From a virus: a stretch of DNA of 39,975 bases. Below, one piece after another: positions 7,676 to 16,536 of the stretch. The notes beneath the pieces are model-generated. The model did no database searches. It had not been told where the DNA came from and saw only the letters and a program-made list of their open reading frames with translations. Numbering within the stretch: the first letter of the stretch is position 1; the number at the start of each line of letters is the position of its first letter. The DNA lies in IMG/VR virus record IMGVR_UViG_3300045019_000032, positions 1-39,975 of that record; one strand, written 5' to 3'. A program made the translations under genes and the position numbers.

Positions 7676-10600
7676 GATGTCATCTCCACGCTATAGGCTG
7701 CATTACCGCTGATGGCTGCCTCCTCCACTTCGCGAATCCGCTTGGTGTTGTCGGCTGTATTGCCGGCGTGCTTTTCGACGCGCTCGACGATCGCGACAAG
7801 CCGGCCGACTTCGACCTTCACGCTGCGAACCTCAGCGGCCAACGCGGTACCGCCCTCTGCAGGCGACGACCGCAGGCGGGTAAAAAGCTCCCGGTTATCG
7901 GCCGCCGGCATGATGCGCTCGCCCTCATGAATCAGGGCATACCGGTCCGACTGGACGTAGTTCGTGCCGTCTTCATACCCCCGCACGAGCCGCATCATCT
8001 CTTCCTGCATGCCCGTCACACCGATGGCGTTTGCCCGGCCGACCCAGTACTGCATGCCTTCGTCGTCAACCTGATCCGCCGTCTTGCCGGTATACATGGC
8101 ATAGGCGGCCAACACCGCATCGTTGACTGGCTTTGCCGCATTGATCTCCCCAGCCACTTGGTCAGCCGTCAGCGATCCGGAATCAAGCTGCCCCGTCCAA
8201 TACGCACCGCCGGCCGCGTCAGGGTTGCGACCGAGGACGTTTTGATACAGGGCTTCCACAAACGCACTGTTCGATGCTGCGCCGGCTGCGGTTGCGATCG
8301 CCGATTTCAGGCTTTCGATTGCCGCCGGAATTGCCACGATCGAGGCATCGATGCCGCGCAGGACATTGATTTCTTCCTGCGCGAACTCCAGCGCCGCATC
8401 GAGCCGGCGGATCTCGGCATCGAAGCCGTCGTCCAGCTCCTGCAGCTGCTGCTCCAGCACTTTCTTGGATTGCTCCTCGATCGACAGCTGGCCGTCCGTC
8501 AGATCGCCCAGTTCATTGATCGCATTCGCAGTCCGCAGAAAATCGCGCTGATAGTCGACGAACGAGCCGAACAGGTCTTCGCTCGGTTGAGAAACGATAC
8601 TGAGCGCATCGGCCAGCGCGGCCGAGGACGGCAGCGGCCCGCCTGCCCGCGCGATCGCCAGCTCCGACATGATCTGCGCCTGCGCGCCGGCCCGGCTTGC
8701 TTCGCTGCTGATCGACGACAGCATCCGGCCAACGGTCGAACGCAAGGAATCCGACAGGGTTTTGAGGTCGCCAGCGGTATCCGTGATTTCCTTCAATCGA
8801 TCGTTAGCCGCCTTCATCGCCGCATCATGATCGGCCGTCAGCCGGTCCCGCTCAGCCTTGACCGATCGCTGCAGCGCATCCATGGCATCGTCCACGGCCT
8901 TTTGCGCATTGGCCTTGGCCGTCTCCTGCGCATTCCTGACCGTATCAGCCGCCGCCGCCTGATCCTGATACGACCAGATCAAACGCTGGATCGCCGCATC
9001 CGCCGCGCCCATGCCGGCGATCTCCAGCTCCCGCCGGGCGGCCAATGCTCCGGCCGCATTGCCTTGCGCCTCCATCAGATCAATCTCAAGCTGGCGCGTG
9101 GCCTGTGCTGCCGCACGAGCAGAATTGACATCCTCCAGCCGGTGCTTTTCATCCAGCTTGTCCCACAGCGACGGATCGGTATTGTTGCGTTCGTTCTGTC
9201 GCTCAAGGTCCAGAGCGTCACTATCCCGCCCTTGCAAGCGCAGGATCTCGATGTCCAGCGTCAAGCCCTGCCCTGCAAGTTCTTTGGCCTTTTGGGCGGC
9301 ATTTTCAGCAAACGTCGCCACCTGATCGAATGCCGGCGCGACCGCGAGCAGCTGCGAATACATCCGCGCGCCTGCCTCCGTACTCAGGTCAAGCCCAAGC
9401 ACCAGAGACTTGAACTCCTCCCGCGTGTCCACGCTGGCATACCCAAGACCCGCCATCGTCTCCTGGACGCTCTTGGCAATCGGCGCGATCCGTTCGGCCT
9501 CGCTCATGAAATTCTGAGCAAAGAACACTGTCCCGCTTGCCAGCGCATCGAAGCTGCCGGCAACCTTAATCAGGTTTTCCCGCGCCGCGATCGTGGCGAC
9601 GCCGACCGCGCCGAAAGCATCCTTGGACGTGCGGCCAATGGTCAGCAGCACGGAATCGACCGCCTTATAGTTGCCGACGATGCGCTCCAGTGTGACCCCG
9701 GCCGTCTCGCCAGTCGTCATAAACTGACCGAGCGACGGGATCAACGTCACGGCCAGTTCATCGGCCATCTGGCCATACATGCGGGTCAGCGCAGCCGCAT
9801 CCTCTTCCGCTGCTTTTGCCGGGTCGCTATTGTGCGACACTTGGAGTTCGATCGTTTTTGAATAGCCACTGATGGTCTCGGCCGGGATACCGAGCGTCTT
9901 CGCAAAATCGAGGGATGCGTTTTTCACGACCGCGAAGCCATCAATCAGACGCTGTTTGGTAACGTCATCAATGGCGACCGTATCGACTCCGCTTTTATCT
10001 GAGCGGAACCATCCCCCTTCTTGCTTCCATGCCGTATTGATCGACCCGTCGGTCATCATGCCGTCAAAGAGGTTGCCGCGAATTTTGACGCTTTCCACCT
10101 CCTTTTCTTTCATGCCGAAAGCGCGATTAACCAAACCGCCGATCATGCCCCCGATCGCTGCACCGATCGGACCCCAGATAGCGCCGATGGCAGTTCCAAC
10201 GTTCACGGCGGTATTGCCCGAGCCCGATCCGATGGCCGAATACCCGTTCGAGATCGCCCGGCCACCATAGACACCGGCCGCCACACCGGCCGCCGCAGAT
10301 ACGGCAGCGCCTGCGCCCGCCCCAGCACTGACCCCGGCGGCAGAGGAACCTGCGCCGCCGCCCGCCATGCCAATGCCAAAATTGGCCAAATAGGCGCTTT
10401 CCGTCGCTACGCCAAGCTGCGTGATCGCGCTTCCAGCAGTCGCGCCGACGCTGGCGAAGCCGCTGGAGAATCCATCCCACAGGAATTTGCCTGCCTGGAG
10501 CAGGCTGGTTGCCTGACCCACCCCGCCCGCGCCCCCCGACGTCCCAGCCAGGGCATTTGCCACAGCCGGGCCAGACACATATCCCGCCAAGCTCGCCACG

Positions 10601-13143
10601 ATCTGGACGACGTACTTTTGAATGAAGGTCTGATACAGCGCATCTGCCAGACTGGCTTTCAGGGAATTACCGATTGACTTGGCAAATGCTTTCCACGTGC
10701 TTTCGCCGCCGGTCAGCATGTCCCGAAAGCCTTCATGAAAATCGTTGTCCAGCTGCTCGATGACACCACGCCACTTATCTACGACTGGCTTAAGCTGACG
10801 GTTCGCATACCACTGGTCGAACTGCTCCTGCAGCGCCTTTTGCGCTTCGGTGCCCTCGCCGGCCAAGGCGATACGCTCCTGCCACATTTCGATATCGATC
10901 TGCAGCAACGCGGCCGCCCGCTCCTGCTCGTCGGCGATGAACTCGGCCGCCGCCTTGCGGTTTTCCCCCATGAGCTGATTGATATACCCATAGGCTTTGA
11001 TCTGCCCCATCACCGCCTGCTCGACAGCCCCACGCGCGGCCGCCTCGCTGCGAATCTGGGCGATCTGTTCGTCCGTCAGACTACCGACGTCCTTCTTGAT
11101 CTGGGCGATCAGGCTTTCGGCCTCGGTCTGGCTTTTCAGCTGGGCCAATGCGATTTCGCGCGCATCGCTGCTCTTGCCGGTCAGGAGCGTTTCGATCTCC
11201 AGCTGGCGGGCCAGATCCTGCCGCAGGACCGAACCCTCTTCCAGATAACCGTCGATCTCCTCCTGCACCATCACCGACGCCCGGCGGGCCTCGTTCGCCT
11301 TTTCTTCGGCGATCAGCCGCTCCAGGCTGGTAGAGACAGCGATCTTTTCAGCATCGCTAAACTGCAGCACTCCATCCCGCAGGCCGACCATCACCTTCGC
11401 GGCCAGCTTCTGGCCTTCGGTCAGTTTTTCCTCGGTCGCCGACTCCAGCTCCTGCGCGGCAATCTTTTCATTGATCGACCGGATCAGCTTTTCATACTCG
11501 GAAAGCGTCTCAGCTGCCGGCTTGCCGGGCTTGGGCGGGTCATCCGGCTTATCGGGTTTTGGCACCCATTTCTTGCCTGTGCTGGGCTGCTTACTCGGCT
11601 CAGACGATGCGCCGAAGCTGTCCGCACCCCAGGCAAGGCGCATGGCGGCCGCATTCCGCCGGGCCTGCTCGACGATGTTGTCCCCGATCGCGCCGAGCCG
11701 GGTCTTTGCATCCGTCCAGCCCTGGACCAATGCATCCTTTGCACCGGTAAAATCTCCTTTCAGCACCCGCATGCTTGCGGTCGCCAGCGCGCCCAATCCG
11801 ATACCGACCGCCGAAATGCTGCCGAGAATGGACTCGGAAACCATATAAGCGACGGTCTTCAGTCCATAGAACAGGGACGTCACGGTTGCCATGCTGTAGC
11901 GGAAAGCTGCCACCGCAGTCGGAAACCCGTCCTTGAAGAATTCGGCCAAGTCGGTCAACAGCGGCATCACGTTGTCTGCGATCGCCTTTTTAAAGCCTTG
12001 GCTGGTCAGGTCCAGTTCGCGATTGAATTCGCGCATGGCGGTTTCGTACCGCTCGACCGCCTCTTGCGTCCCTTCGCCGATAATCAGGCCGTAGTCAACC
12101 AGACGGTCTTTCGCCTCCTGCGTCTTCGCAGCCGTCACCGACAGCGTTTCCTGAATCTGCTTCAGGCTGCCCATGCCGATGGCCGATGCCGCCTGCTGGC
12201 GGTCCCAGCCTTCGGCATATGTCTCCAGTACATCGGCTGCGCTCTGCAACGCCTCCTCGACTGGCAAAAGGTTGCCAGCCTGGTCTTTGTACTTCACCCC
12301 CAGCCGGTCCAATTCATCGGTGTTGGTCCTCAGTGCCGCCGTCGCGCCTGTAATGGTGGACGTATAGGTTGCCGCGTCCACGCCGGCTTTCTTGAGTGCT
12401 TCATTGAGCGCCGATGCCCCGACCGCCGTCAGGTTCAGATCCTCCTGCAGCTTTTTGACTTCATCATTCAATGCGATCAGGGCATCAATGTTTTCGCTCT
12501 TGTAGCTGTCGCCTGTGACAAGCCCTTCGATAAACGAAATTGTAGTTGATGCAATTTTGTAGGCGGCATAAACCGCCGTGAGAGCGCCGATCGCCACGCC
12601 CGTGGCAAGCGCGATTCCGGCGATCATGACTTTGGTCTTGACGGCCTCGACGAAGCCTTCGACCACCGCCATCGCGCCGGATGTCCCGGTCCTGAATTCG
12701 TCCGTAATGCGATCCGGCAAGGTAGACAAGTTGATGCGTTCGAATGAAGCATTGATGTCCCGGATGCTTTCATCCGGGATAATCAGCTTGCCCGTATCGA
12801 GCGCAATCGACGCAAACGATTCGGCCGCCTCCTCCGCCGCAGAACGCGACTGTGCGAGTAACCGCGTCGTCTCATTCAGCCCGGCCGCAGCTGCCGCCGC
12901 GCGCTGGGTTTCCGCCTCTTTCAATGCATGGACGGATGCGACCACCGGCACCAGTGCGCCGCCCATCTGGGTCGCTTTGACGGCAACGACTTCCAGGCTG
13001 CCTTTGATGGTGGACAGGTCGCCCCCCATCTTCTGTGCAGACGTCTGCACGTCCCTGCCTGCAACCGCCAAGCCGGCTTTTAATCTGGACGTGTCCGCAG
13101 ACAGATTCACCACCAGCGGCCTAACCTGCATCGCTACCGCCAT
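7672..13143 (-). CDS. tail length tape-measure protein with C-terminal DUF4214 domain
   Basis: 1,823 residues, the longest gene in the window. It begins with a helical N-terminal part with the VVNLSADTSRLKAGL pattern common to tape measures. Long coiled coils, a hydrophobic Gly/Ala region near the middle (AIGAIWGPIGAAIGGMIGGL) and more helices follow. At ~0.15 nm per residue it would set a tail near 270 nm. Residues ~1628-1720 carry a DUF4214-like block (FVEALYQNVLGRNPDAAGGA then YW), unusual for a tape measure. The region after it (YALIHEGERIMPA) is a common tape-measure C-terminus. ATG 13143. A terminator (13155-13188) separates it from the chaperone genes. Confidence 0.93.
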   Translation of the reverse strand: MAVAMQVRPLVVNLSADTSRLKAGLAVAGRDVQTSAQKMGGDLSTIKGSLEVVAVKATQMGGALVPVVASVHALKEAETQRAAAAAAGLNETTRLLAQSRSAAEEAAESFASIALDTGKLIIPDESIRDINASFERINLSTLPDRITDEFRTGTSGAMAVVEGFVEAVKTKVMIAGIALATGVAIGALTAVYAAYKIASTTISFIEGLVTGDSYKSENIDALIALNDEVKKLQEDLNLTAVGASALNEALKKAGVDAATYTSTITGATAALRTNTDELDRLGVKYKDQAGNLLPVEEALQSAADVLETYAEGWDRQQAASAIGMGSLKQIQETLSVTAAKTQEAKDRLVDYGLIIGEGTQEAVERYETAMREFNRELDLTSQGFKKAIADNVMPLLTDLAEFFKDGFPTAVAAFRYSMATVTSLFYGLKTVAYMVSESILGSISAVGIGLGALATASMRVLKGDFTGAKDALVQGWTDAKTRLGAIGDNIVEQARRNAAAMRLAWGADSFGASSEPSKQPSTGKKWVPKPDKPDDPPKPGKPAAETLSEYEKLIRSINEKIAAQELESATEEKLTEGQKLAAKVMVGLRDGVLQFSDAEKIAVSTSLERLIAEEKANEARRASVMVQEEIDGYLEEGSVLRQDLARQLEIETLLTGKSSDAREIALAQLKSQTEAESLIAQIKKDVGSLTDEQIAQIRSEAAARGAVEQAVMGQIKAYGYINQLMGENRKAAAEFIADEQERAAALLQIDIEMWQERIALAGEGTEAQKALQEQFDQWYANRQLKPVVDKWRGVIEQLDNDFHEGFRDMLTGGESTWKAFAKSIGNSLKASLADALYQTFIQKYVVQIVASLAGYVSGPAVANALAGTSGGAGGVGQATSLLQAGKFLWDGFSSGFASVGATAGSAITQLGVATESAYLANFGIGMAGGGAGSSAAGVSAGAGAGAAVSAAAGVAAGVYGGRAISNGYSAIGSGSGNTAVNVGTAIGAIWGPIGAAIGGMIGGLVNRAFGMKEKEVESVKIRGNLFDGMMTDGSINTAWKQEGGWFRSDKSGVDTVAIDDVTKQRLIDGFAVVKNASLDFAKTLGIPAETISGYSKTIELQVSHNSDPAKAAEEDAAALTRMYGQMADELAVTLIPSLGQFMTTGETAGVTLERIVGNYKAVDSVLLTIGRTSKDAFGAVGVATIAARENLIKVAGSFDALASGTVFFAQNFMSEAERIAPIAKSVQETMAGLGYASVDTREEFKSLVLGLDLSTEAGARMYSQLLAVAPAFDQVATFAENAAQKAKELAGQGLTLDIEILRLQGRDSDALDLERQNERNNTDPSLWDKLDEKHRLEDVNSARAAAQATRQLEIDLMEAQGNAAGALAARRELEIAGMGAADAAIQRLIWSYQDQAAAADTVRNAQETAKANAQKAVDDAMDALQRSVKAERDRLTADHDAAMKAANDRLKEITDTAGDLKTLSDSLRSTVGRMLSSISSEASRAGAQAQIMSELAIARAGGPLPSSAALADALSIVSQPSEDLFGSFVDYQRDFLRTANAINELGDLTDGQLSIEEQSKKVLEQQLQELDDGFDAEIRRLDAALEFAQEEINVLRGIDASIVAIPAAIESLKSAIATAAGAASNSAFVEALYQNVLGRNPDAAGGAYWTGQLDSGSLTADQVAGEINAAKPVNDAVLAAYAMYTGKTADQVDDEGMQYWVGRANAIGVTGMQEEMMRLVRGYEDGTNYVQSDRYALIHEGERIMPAADNRELFTRLRSSPAEGGTALAAEVRSVKVEVGRLVAIVERVEKHAGNTADNTKRIREVEEAAISGNAAYSVEMTS

Positions 13144-13154
13144 ATACTCGCTCC

Positions 13155-13188
13155 AAAAGAAAAAGCCCCGCCGGTTATCCAGCGGGGT
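13155..13188 (-). terminator. rho-independent terminator before the tape measure
   Basis: On the minus strand: ACCCCGC, ten-base loop, GCGGGGC, then TTTTTCTTTT. It follows the chaperone frameshift gene and lies 12 bases upstream of the tape-measure ATG, so read-through or antitermination must be involved in tape-measure expression. Confidence 0.75.
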
Positions 13189-13197
13189 TGCGGTTTG

Positions 13198-13901
13198 TTA
13201 TTTCTTGGGATTTGCATTCAGGATTTCGCGCGCCGCTTTATCCATCACCTGCAAACCTCTTGTGACTTCAAGCTCTTTTCTTCTGGGGATTCTCAGAAGC
13301 CGCATCACGCGCGGAACGTCTTCATAGCGCAGGCGCTCATAAACGACGCCGAACTGGCCGACATAAATATCCCAGCCGATTTCCTGAAAGGCGCGCACGA
13401 CGCGCCAGTTCTCTTTCCAGACAAAGCAAACCGGCTCCTCTGCATCGGACTCAAACCAGCCATCCACAGCGTCAGGATCGATTCCGAACAGGGCGAGATC
13501 ATCTTCCAGTGCCTTTGTGGAAGCCTTGCCGCCGCGCGCCCAGAACTGCGCGGCCTCAATCAGTTTTTTGTCTTGGCACCCTTCAGCGACGCGCCCCAGG
13601 CTTTAACCAATGTCGGCAGCGTGGGATGGATCTCCAGCACCGCGTCCCGGTTGGTTTCGGAGAATGGCAACGGTTCGCCATGTTGGTCGACAACGCCCTT
13701 CCAGCCGACGAAGACTTCGCAAGCGACCTCATAGTCATTCATTTCGCCTTCACGGATTTTCTTCATCGTCTCTTCGACATCCTTGCGCGGCAGGCGCTTG
13801 AATTCCGCGTCAAAAGTCGATTTTGCTACCTTGCCGCCGTCTTCGACGATTTCGACTGCAACGGGATAAAAATAGGTTTCGCTGGTTTTCAGCTTGAACA
13901 T
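13198..13901 (-). CDS. tail assembly chaperone, long form made by -1 frameshift (G-T type)
   Basis: The 113-codon chaperone frame ends ACA AAA AAC TGA, and a downstream frame lacking a good start continues for 121 codons to TAA at 13198. The heptamer AAAAAAC (13563-13569) is a canonical X-XXY-YYZ slippery sequence directly before the stop. A -1 slip gives ...TKN-LIEAAQFWARG... and a 234-residue product. The added part has the DUF1799 pattern (CFVWKENWRVVRAFQ then YEDVPRVMRLLRIP), a family that forms the second half of tail chaperones in many siphoviruses. Lambda makes gpG and gpGT the same way, between tail-tube and tape-measure genes, as here. The long form would bind the tape measure. Confidence 0.82.
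13560..13901 (-). CDS. tail assembly chaperone, short form (gpG-like)
   Basis: 113 residues from ATG 13901. It is soluble and Lys/Glu-rich and starts MFKLKTSETYFYPVAVEIVE, a beta-hairpin start common in chaperones of the gpG kind. It lies after the tail tube (58-base gap containing a strong GCGGCCGG hairpin, 13938-13959) and before the tape measure, exactly where siphoviruses carry their chaperone. Most ribosomes would stop at TGA 13560 and make this product; a fraction would slip at AAAAAAC and make the long form. It would coat and solubilise the tape measure during tail assembly and not remain in the virion. A longer in-frame reading from 14174 crosses the end of the tail-tube gene and is rejected. 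Confidence 0.85.
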   Translation of the reverse strand: MFKLKTSETYFYPVAVEIVEDGGKVAKSTFDAEFKRLPRKDVEETMKKIREGEMNDYEVACEVFVGWKGVVDQHGEPLPFSETNRDAVLEIHPTLPTLVKAWGASLKGAKTKN

Positions 13902-13937
13902 GGTTGCTCCGTATTGAAATAGAAATTGGAAAGCGAT

Positions 13938-13959
13938 GCGGCCGGGACCTACCGGCCGC
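13938..13959 (-). other. strong hairpin between tail tube and chaperone genes
   Basis: Perfect 8-bp stem GCGGCCGG / CCGGCCGC with a six-base loop. On the minus strand the following bases are ATCGCTTTCC, so the T-run is poor. It may slow polymerase, stabilise the abundant tail-tube mRNA, or be a weak terminator. Confidence 0.5.
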
Positions 13960-13966
13960 GGTTGTA

Positions 13967-15124
13967 TTACATGAAGGTGATGGAGACCTCGTCGTTGCCG
14001 GCAGCCGGATTGAACTTCAGATCGGCTTGCAACATGACGATCCCGTCTTTTTCCGAATAACGCGGTTTGGTAATTTGCACACGCGGCGCATCGATCTTGA
14101 CCCGGTTGCCTGGAGTGGTTCCATGCAGGATCGACAGCACGCCGGTCGTAATCGAAGCAGCAGCGGTCCACCAATCCATCGTCGCCACGGTCGTGGCTTC
14201 TACCGTGATCGAGCCCTTTGTCTGGCGATCGGTAATTGCCACGCTTTCATGGTTGACCAGATTTCGATATGTAACCGTATTGCCCAGGTCGACGGACAGA
14301 TCGGAAAGGATGGCCTGCTTGTAACCGAGCAGAGACAGTCCACTGGTGTTGGCCTTGTTGACCGCCAGCGGCGTCTGGAACGCTGTAAATACCGGCGTCG
14401 GCAAAACACCGTCAGCAACGGGAACATACATACCGGTGAAATTGAATTTGAATACCGGAATGCCTTTCGCCGACATGGTTTCCTGCACCGTACCGCGCGC
14501 ACCAAGCATCTTATGCAGGACACCGTCCACATTGACATAGATTGTGGCGGACTCGAAATTGTTGGAAACCGGCTGATAAACAACCTGAGCGTCGATCGAA
14601 TAGCCAGTCGTTGCCGCTACTGCCGTTGCCAGATTCTCTGTAAAGGTGGCGACTTTCGTCGTACCGTTGTAGGACTTGATGACGGCGCTCTGACCGCTGC
14701 CTGTGCCACTAGTGGTGCGCAGCGTCATCCCGACATAGGCGTCATTGACTGCCGAGGCACCGGCAGCAAGCGTAATGCTGCTGACCGAGCCCGCCGTCGC
14801 GCTACCCGTAACCGCCGCAGCGAGGATCGTCTCAGACTTGCCGCACGCACGGAACAAAGGTCCGATTGCTGGAGCAACACCAGGCGTCCCGGACCCCGCC
14901 ATTTCAACCTCGAAATCGGTCGTGGCGTAGATCGCGCCGACGATGTCTTCCTGATTGCCCAGGAATGGACGAATGTTCTCGCGCGTGGCGAGATCCATCT
15001 CCAGCGGGACGACGTTCAGATTCCTGACGAGGATCGCATTGGCCGCCCCGGTTGGCGTCGGATCGGTGCCATAGACCGATTCGATCTTGGCAAGCAGCAC
15101 TCGCTTTTTTGCTAATAATGGCAT
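13967..15124 (-). CDS. major tail tube protein
   Basis: 385 residues. The start (LLAKKRVLLAKIESVYGTDPTPTGAANA) is typical of long-tailed phage tail-tube proteins that have a beta-barrel tube fold. Later blocks (GYSIDAQVVYQP, IPVFKFNFTGMY, VEATTVATMDWWTAA) fit the same family. Residues ~105-175 are a Gly/Ser/Thr/Ala-rich inserted domain (AGSVSSITLAAGASAVNDAY...), probably an Ig-like or exposed decoration on the tube. Rings of this protein stack around the tape measure. It is located between head-tail joining genes and the chaperone pair, as expected. Start ATG 15124. Confidence 0.88.
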   Translation of the reverse strand: MPLLAKKRVLLAKIESVYGTDPTPTGAANAILVRNLNVVPLEMDLATRENIRPFLGNQEDIVGAIYATTDFEVEMAGSGTPGVAPAIGPLFRACGKSETILAAAVTGSATAGSVSSITLAAGASAVNDAYVGMTLRTTSGTGSGQSAVIKSYNGTTKVATFTENLATAVAATTGYSIDAQVVYQPVSNNFESATIYVNVDGVLHKMLGARGTVQETMSAKGIPVFKFNFTGMYVPVADGVLPTPVFTAFQTPLAVNKANTSGLSLLGYKQAILSDLSVDLGNTVTYRNLVNHESVAITDRQTKGSITVEATTVATMDWWTAAASITTGVLSILHGTTPGNRVKIDAPRVQITKPRYSEKDGIVMLQADLKFNPAAGNDEVSITFM

Positions 15125-15153
15125 GTTGTTTCCCTTTTATGGTTAGCCGCGAA

Positions 15154-15348
15154 TCACTTCTTCTTTTGCGCAGCGCCTTGTTCATCGGTTGCGATGGAGT
15201 CGGCCACCGGCACGGCAGACATATCGGCCGGCGATTGCACGGCAGCCTGATCTGCTTGTTTGTCATCGGCATCCTTGGTTTGATGCACCAGTTTCCGGCT
15301 GCCGCTTTCGTCGATAACGTAACTGCCGCCCATACCTTGCTGGCTCAT
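15154..15348 (-). CDS. small hypothetical phage protein
   Basis: 64 residues, strongly polar (MSQQGMGGSYVIDESGSRKL, then many Asp, Gln, Ala) and ending QKKK, so probably largely unstructured. ATG 15348 is preceded by AAAGGAACTCT. It sits between a terminator (15362-15387) and the tail-tube gene. Longer upstream readings overlap the tail-terminator gene and are unlikely. The function is unknown; a minor or regulatory tail-operon protein is possible. Confidence 0.65.
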   Translation of the reverse strand: MSQQGMGGSYVIDESGSRKLVHQTKDADDKQADQAAVQSPADMSAVPVADSIATDEQGAAQKKK

Positions 15349-15361
15349 AGAGTTCCTTTGG

Positions 15362-15387
15362 AAAAAAGAAAAGGCGCTGCGCGCCTT
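15362..15387 (-). terminator. rho-independent terminator after the tail-terminator gene
   Basis: On the minus strand: AAGGCGC, loop GCA, GCGCCTT followed by TTCTTTTTTC. It lies 12 bases after the stop of the 15399-15815 gene. Confidence 0.75.
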
Positions 15388-15398
15388 TGGATTGATTG

Positions 15399-15815
15399 CT
15401 ATTGAACGAGACTGTCGGATTGCGTTCGGTACCGCAGAACGTAGTGCGTCGTGACCACGCACGCGGACGGATCGACGTTTGAGAACAGCGGCTGATCGGT
15501 TGGCCCCTCGACGACATCCACCAACTTTTCGGAGCAAAAATTCATAATCAGCGGATGGGCGATTTCCATCACATCATCAGCGACCCGATCCGGCGCTTCA
15601 TCCCGGCTAATGACACTGACCAGCACTTCACAGTGTCGGTCCGCATAACCAAGTACCGCATCCTCTTGAAATTCTTTCCCGCGATGGACAACGATGATGG
15701 TTCCCTCCTCGCGGCTGAACGCCGCTTTCAGCGAACGCTCTGGCGTCGCCGGAAAGCCAGATGCGTCACGGAATAGGTCCAACAGCGCCTGAATATAAGA
15801 TTCACGCAATGTCAT
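15399..15815 (-). CDS. tail terminator / gpU-like minor tail protein
   Basis: 138 residues, mixed alpha/beta. The start (MTLRESYIQALLDLFRDASGF) forms an amphipathic helix, followed by strands such as EGTIIVVHRGKE and CEVLVSVISRD and a final strand pair (CVVTTHYVLRYRTQ). This is the size and profile of siphovirus tail-terminator proteins (lambda gpU type), which cap the growing tail tube. It follows the head-tail joining gene with a four-base overlap (ATGA at 15812-15815) and precedes the tail tube, matching the usual gene order. The assignment is mostly from position and fold pattern. Confidence 0.65.
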   Translation of the reverse strand: MTLRESYIQALLDLFRDASGFPATPERSLKAAFSREEGTIIVVHRGKEFQEDAVLGYADRHCEVLVSVISRDEAPDRVADDVMEIAHPLIMNFCSEKLVDVVEGPTDQPLFSNVDPSACVVTTHYVLRYRTQSDSLVQ

Positions 15816-16123
15816 GCGCCGATCCTTTCAAGGAACGCAACACTGAAAAAGCCGTCGCCTTTGGCCTGCGCCGGCTCCCGTAACCTGAACTTGCCGGCTT
15901 CACCCGCGATCGTCAGGACGGCACCGCGCTTGAGCGTGACGTCCGCCGTCTGATACTCGATGCTGTATTGCGTGGTATGAAGAATGCCGTCCAGTTCGAC
16001 TTGGTCCGGCCGCTTAAAGCCCGCTTGAAAATCGACTGGCGGGCCGGACGTGGGCTCATAGGTGGCGGTAACAAGCATTCCGGCCGCCTGGAACGCCGAC
16101 CAAAACAATGACGGGTCGAACAT
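15812..16123 (-). CDS. head-tail joining protein candidate
   Basis: 103 residues from ATG 16123 (MFDPSLFWSAFQAAGM). A TTG at 16138 in the same frame would add five residues but lies before the stop of the upstream gene, so the ATG is preferred. It is beta-rich (VLTIAGEAGKFRLREPAQ, FFSVAFLERIGA) and lies between the DUF2190 gene and the tail terminator. Proteins of this size in this slot in lambda-like phages complete the head and join the tail (gpFII type). No diagnostic motif is visible, so the role is inferred from gene order. Confidence 0.62.
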   Translation of the reverse strand: MFDPSLFWSAFQAAGMLVTATYEPTSGPPVDFQAGFKRPDQVELDGILHTTQYSIEYQTADVTLKRGAVLTIAGEAGKFRLREPAQAKGDGFFSVAFLERIGA

Positions 16124-16130
16124 GACCGCG

Positions 16131-16463
16131 TTAGACAATCACAGCATCGATCTTGATTGTCACAGAACTGACACCTGCAGCCTTGGGAAGGATTGCGACG
16201 CCGACACGCGTGTTACCGGCTGCCGTCGTGGTCAATCGCTTGTTTGTGTTATCCCAATACAGAATCGCGCCCTGCGATACCGTATCCGAGGCAAGAATAT
16301 TCACCTCGTAGACGCCATCGGTTGCGAACTCGCCTTCCGCGCCGTTGGCAACATCGTTCACTGCGATACCGAAAATCTTTCCGACCAACGCTGCAAAGCC
16401 GGCCGCCACAGCATACGGAGCGATAAGGGAGATTGTGTTGCCTTCCTGAACAAAGTTTTTCAT
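16131..16463 (-). CDS. DUF2190 family head protein
   Basis: 110 residues from ATG 16463 (MKNFVQEGNTISLIAPYAVA). The start and the following block (AAGFAALVGKIFGIAVNDVANGAEGEFATDGVYEV) match the DUF2190 family, which is found right after major capsid genes and is thought to be a capsid-decoration or head-fibre base protein. It is all-beta with no membrane segment. It is separated from the capsid gene by a G/C-rich hairpin (16491-16509). Confidence 0.82.
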   Translation of the reverse strand: MKNFVQEGNTISLIAPYAVAAGFAALVGKIFGIAVNDVANGAEGEFATDGVYEVNILASDTVSQGAILYWDNTNKRLTTTAAGNTRVGVAILPKAAGVSSVTIKIDAVIV

Positions 16464-16490
16464 GAATGAGATTCCGAGTGATTGAATGAA

Positions 16491-16509
16491 GGGCGGCACA
16501 CCGCCGCCC
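16491..16509 (-). other. hairpin between capsid and DUF2190 genes
   Basis: Perfect 7-bp stem GGGCGGC / GCCGCCC with loop GGTGT on the minus strand, followed by TTCATTCAAT. It may be a weak terminator or an mRNA-stability element after the capsid gene. Confidence 0.5.
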
Positions 16510-16536
16510 GTTGTTTAATGCCTGGTCTACGCCGTG

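Noticed and set aside
7660-9861. 733-codon open frame on the plus strand opposite the tape measure
   Set aside because: The tape measure on the minus strand has clear family features, operon overlaps and a start site. The plus reading is Arg/His/Leu-rich antisense of GC-rich codons, with no domain.
10735-12549. 604-codon open frame on the plus strand opposite the tape measure
   Set aside because: Same reason; it is antisense of coiled-coil codons and has no ribosome site or context.
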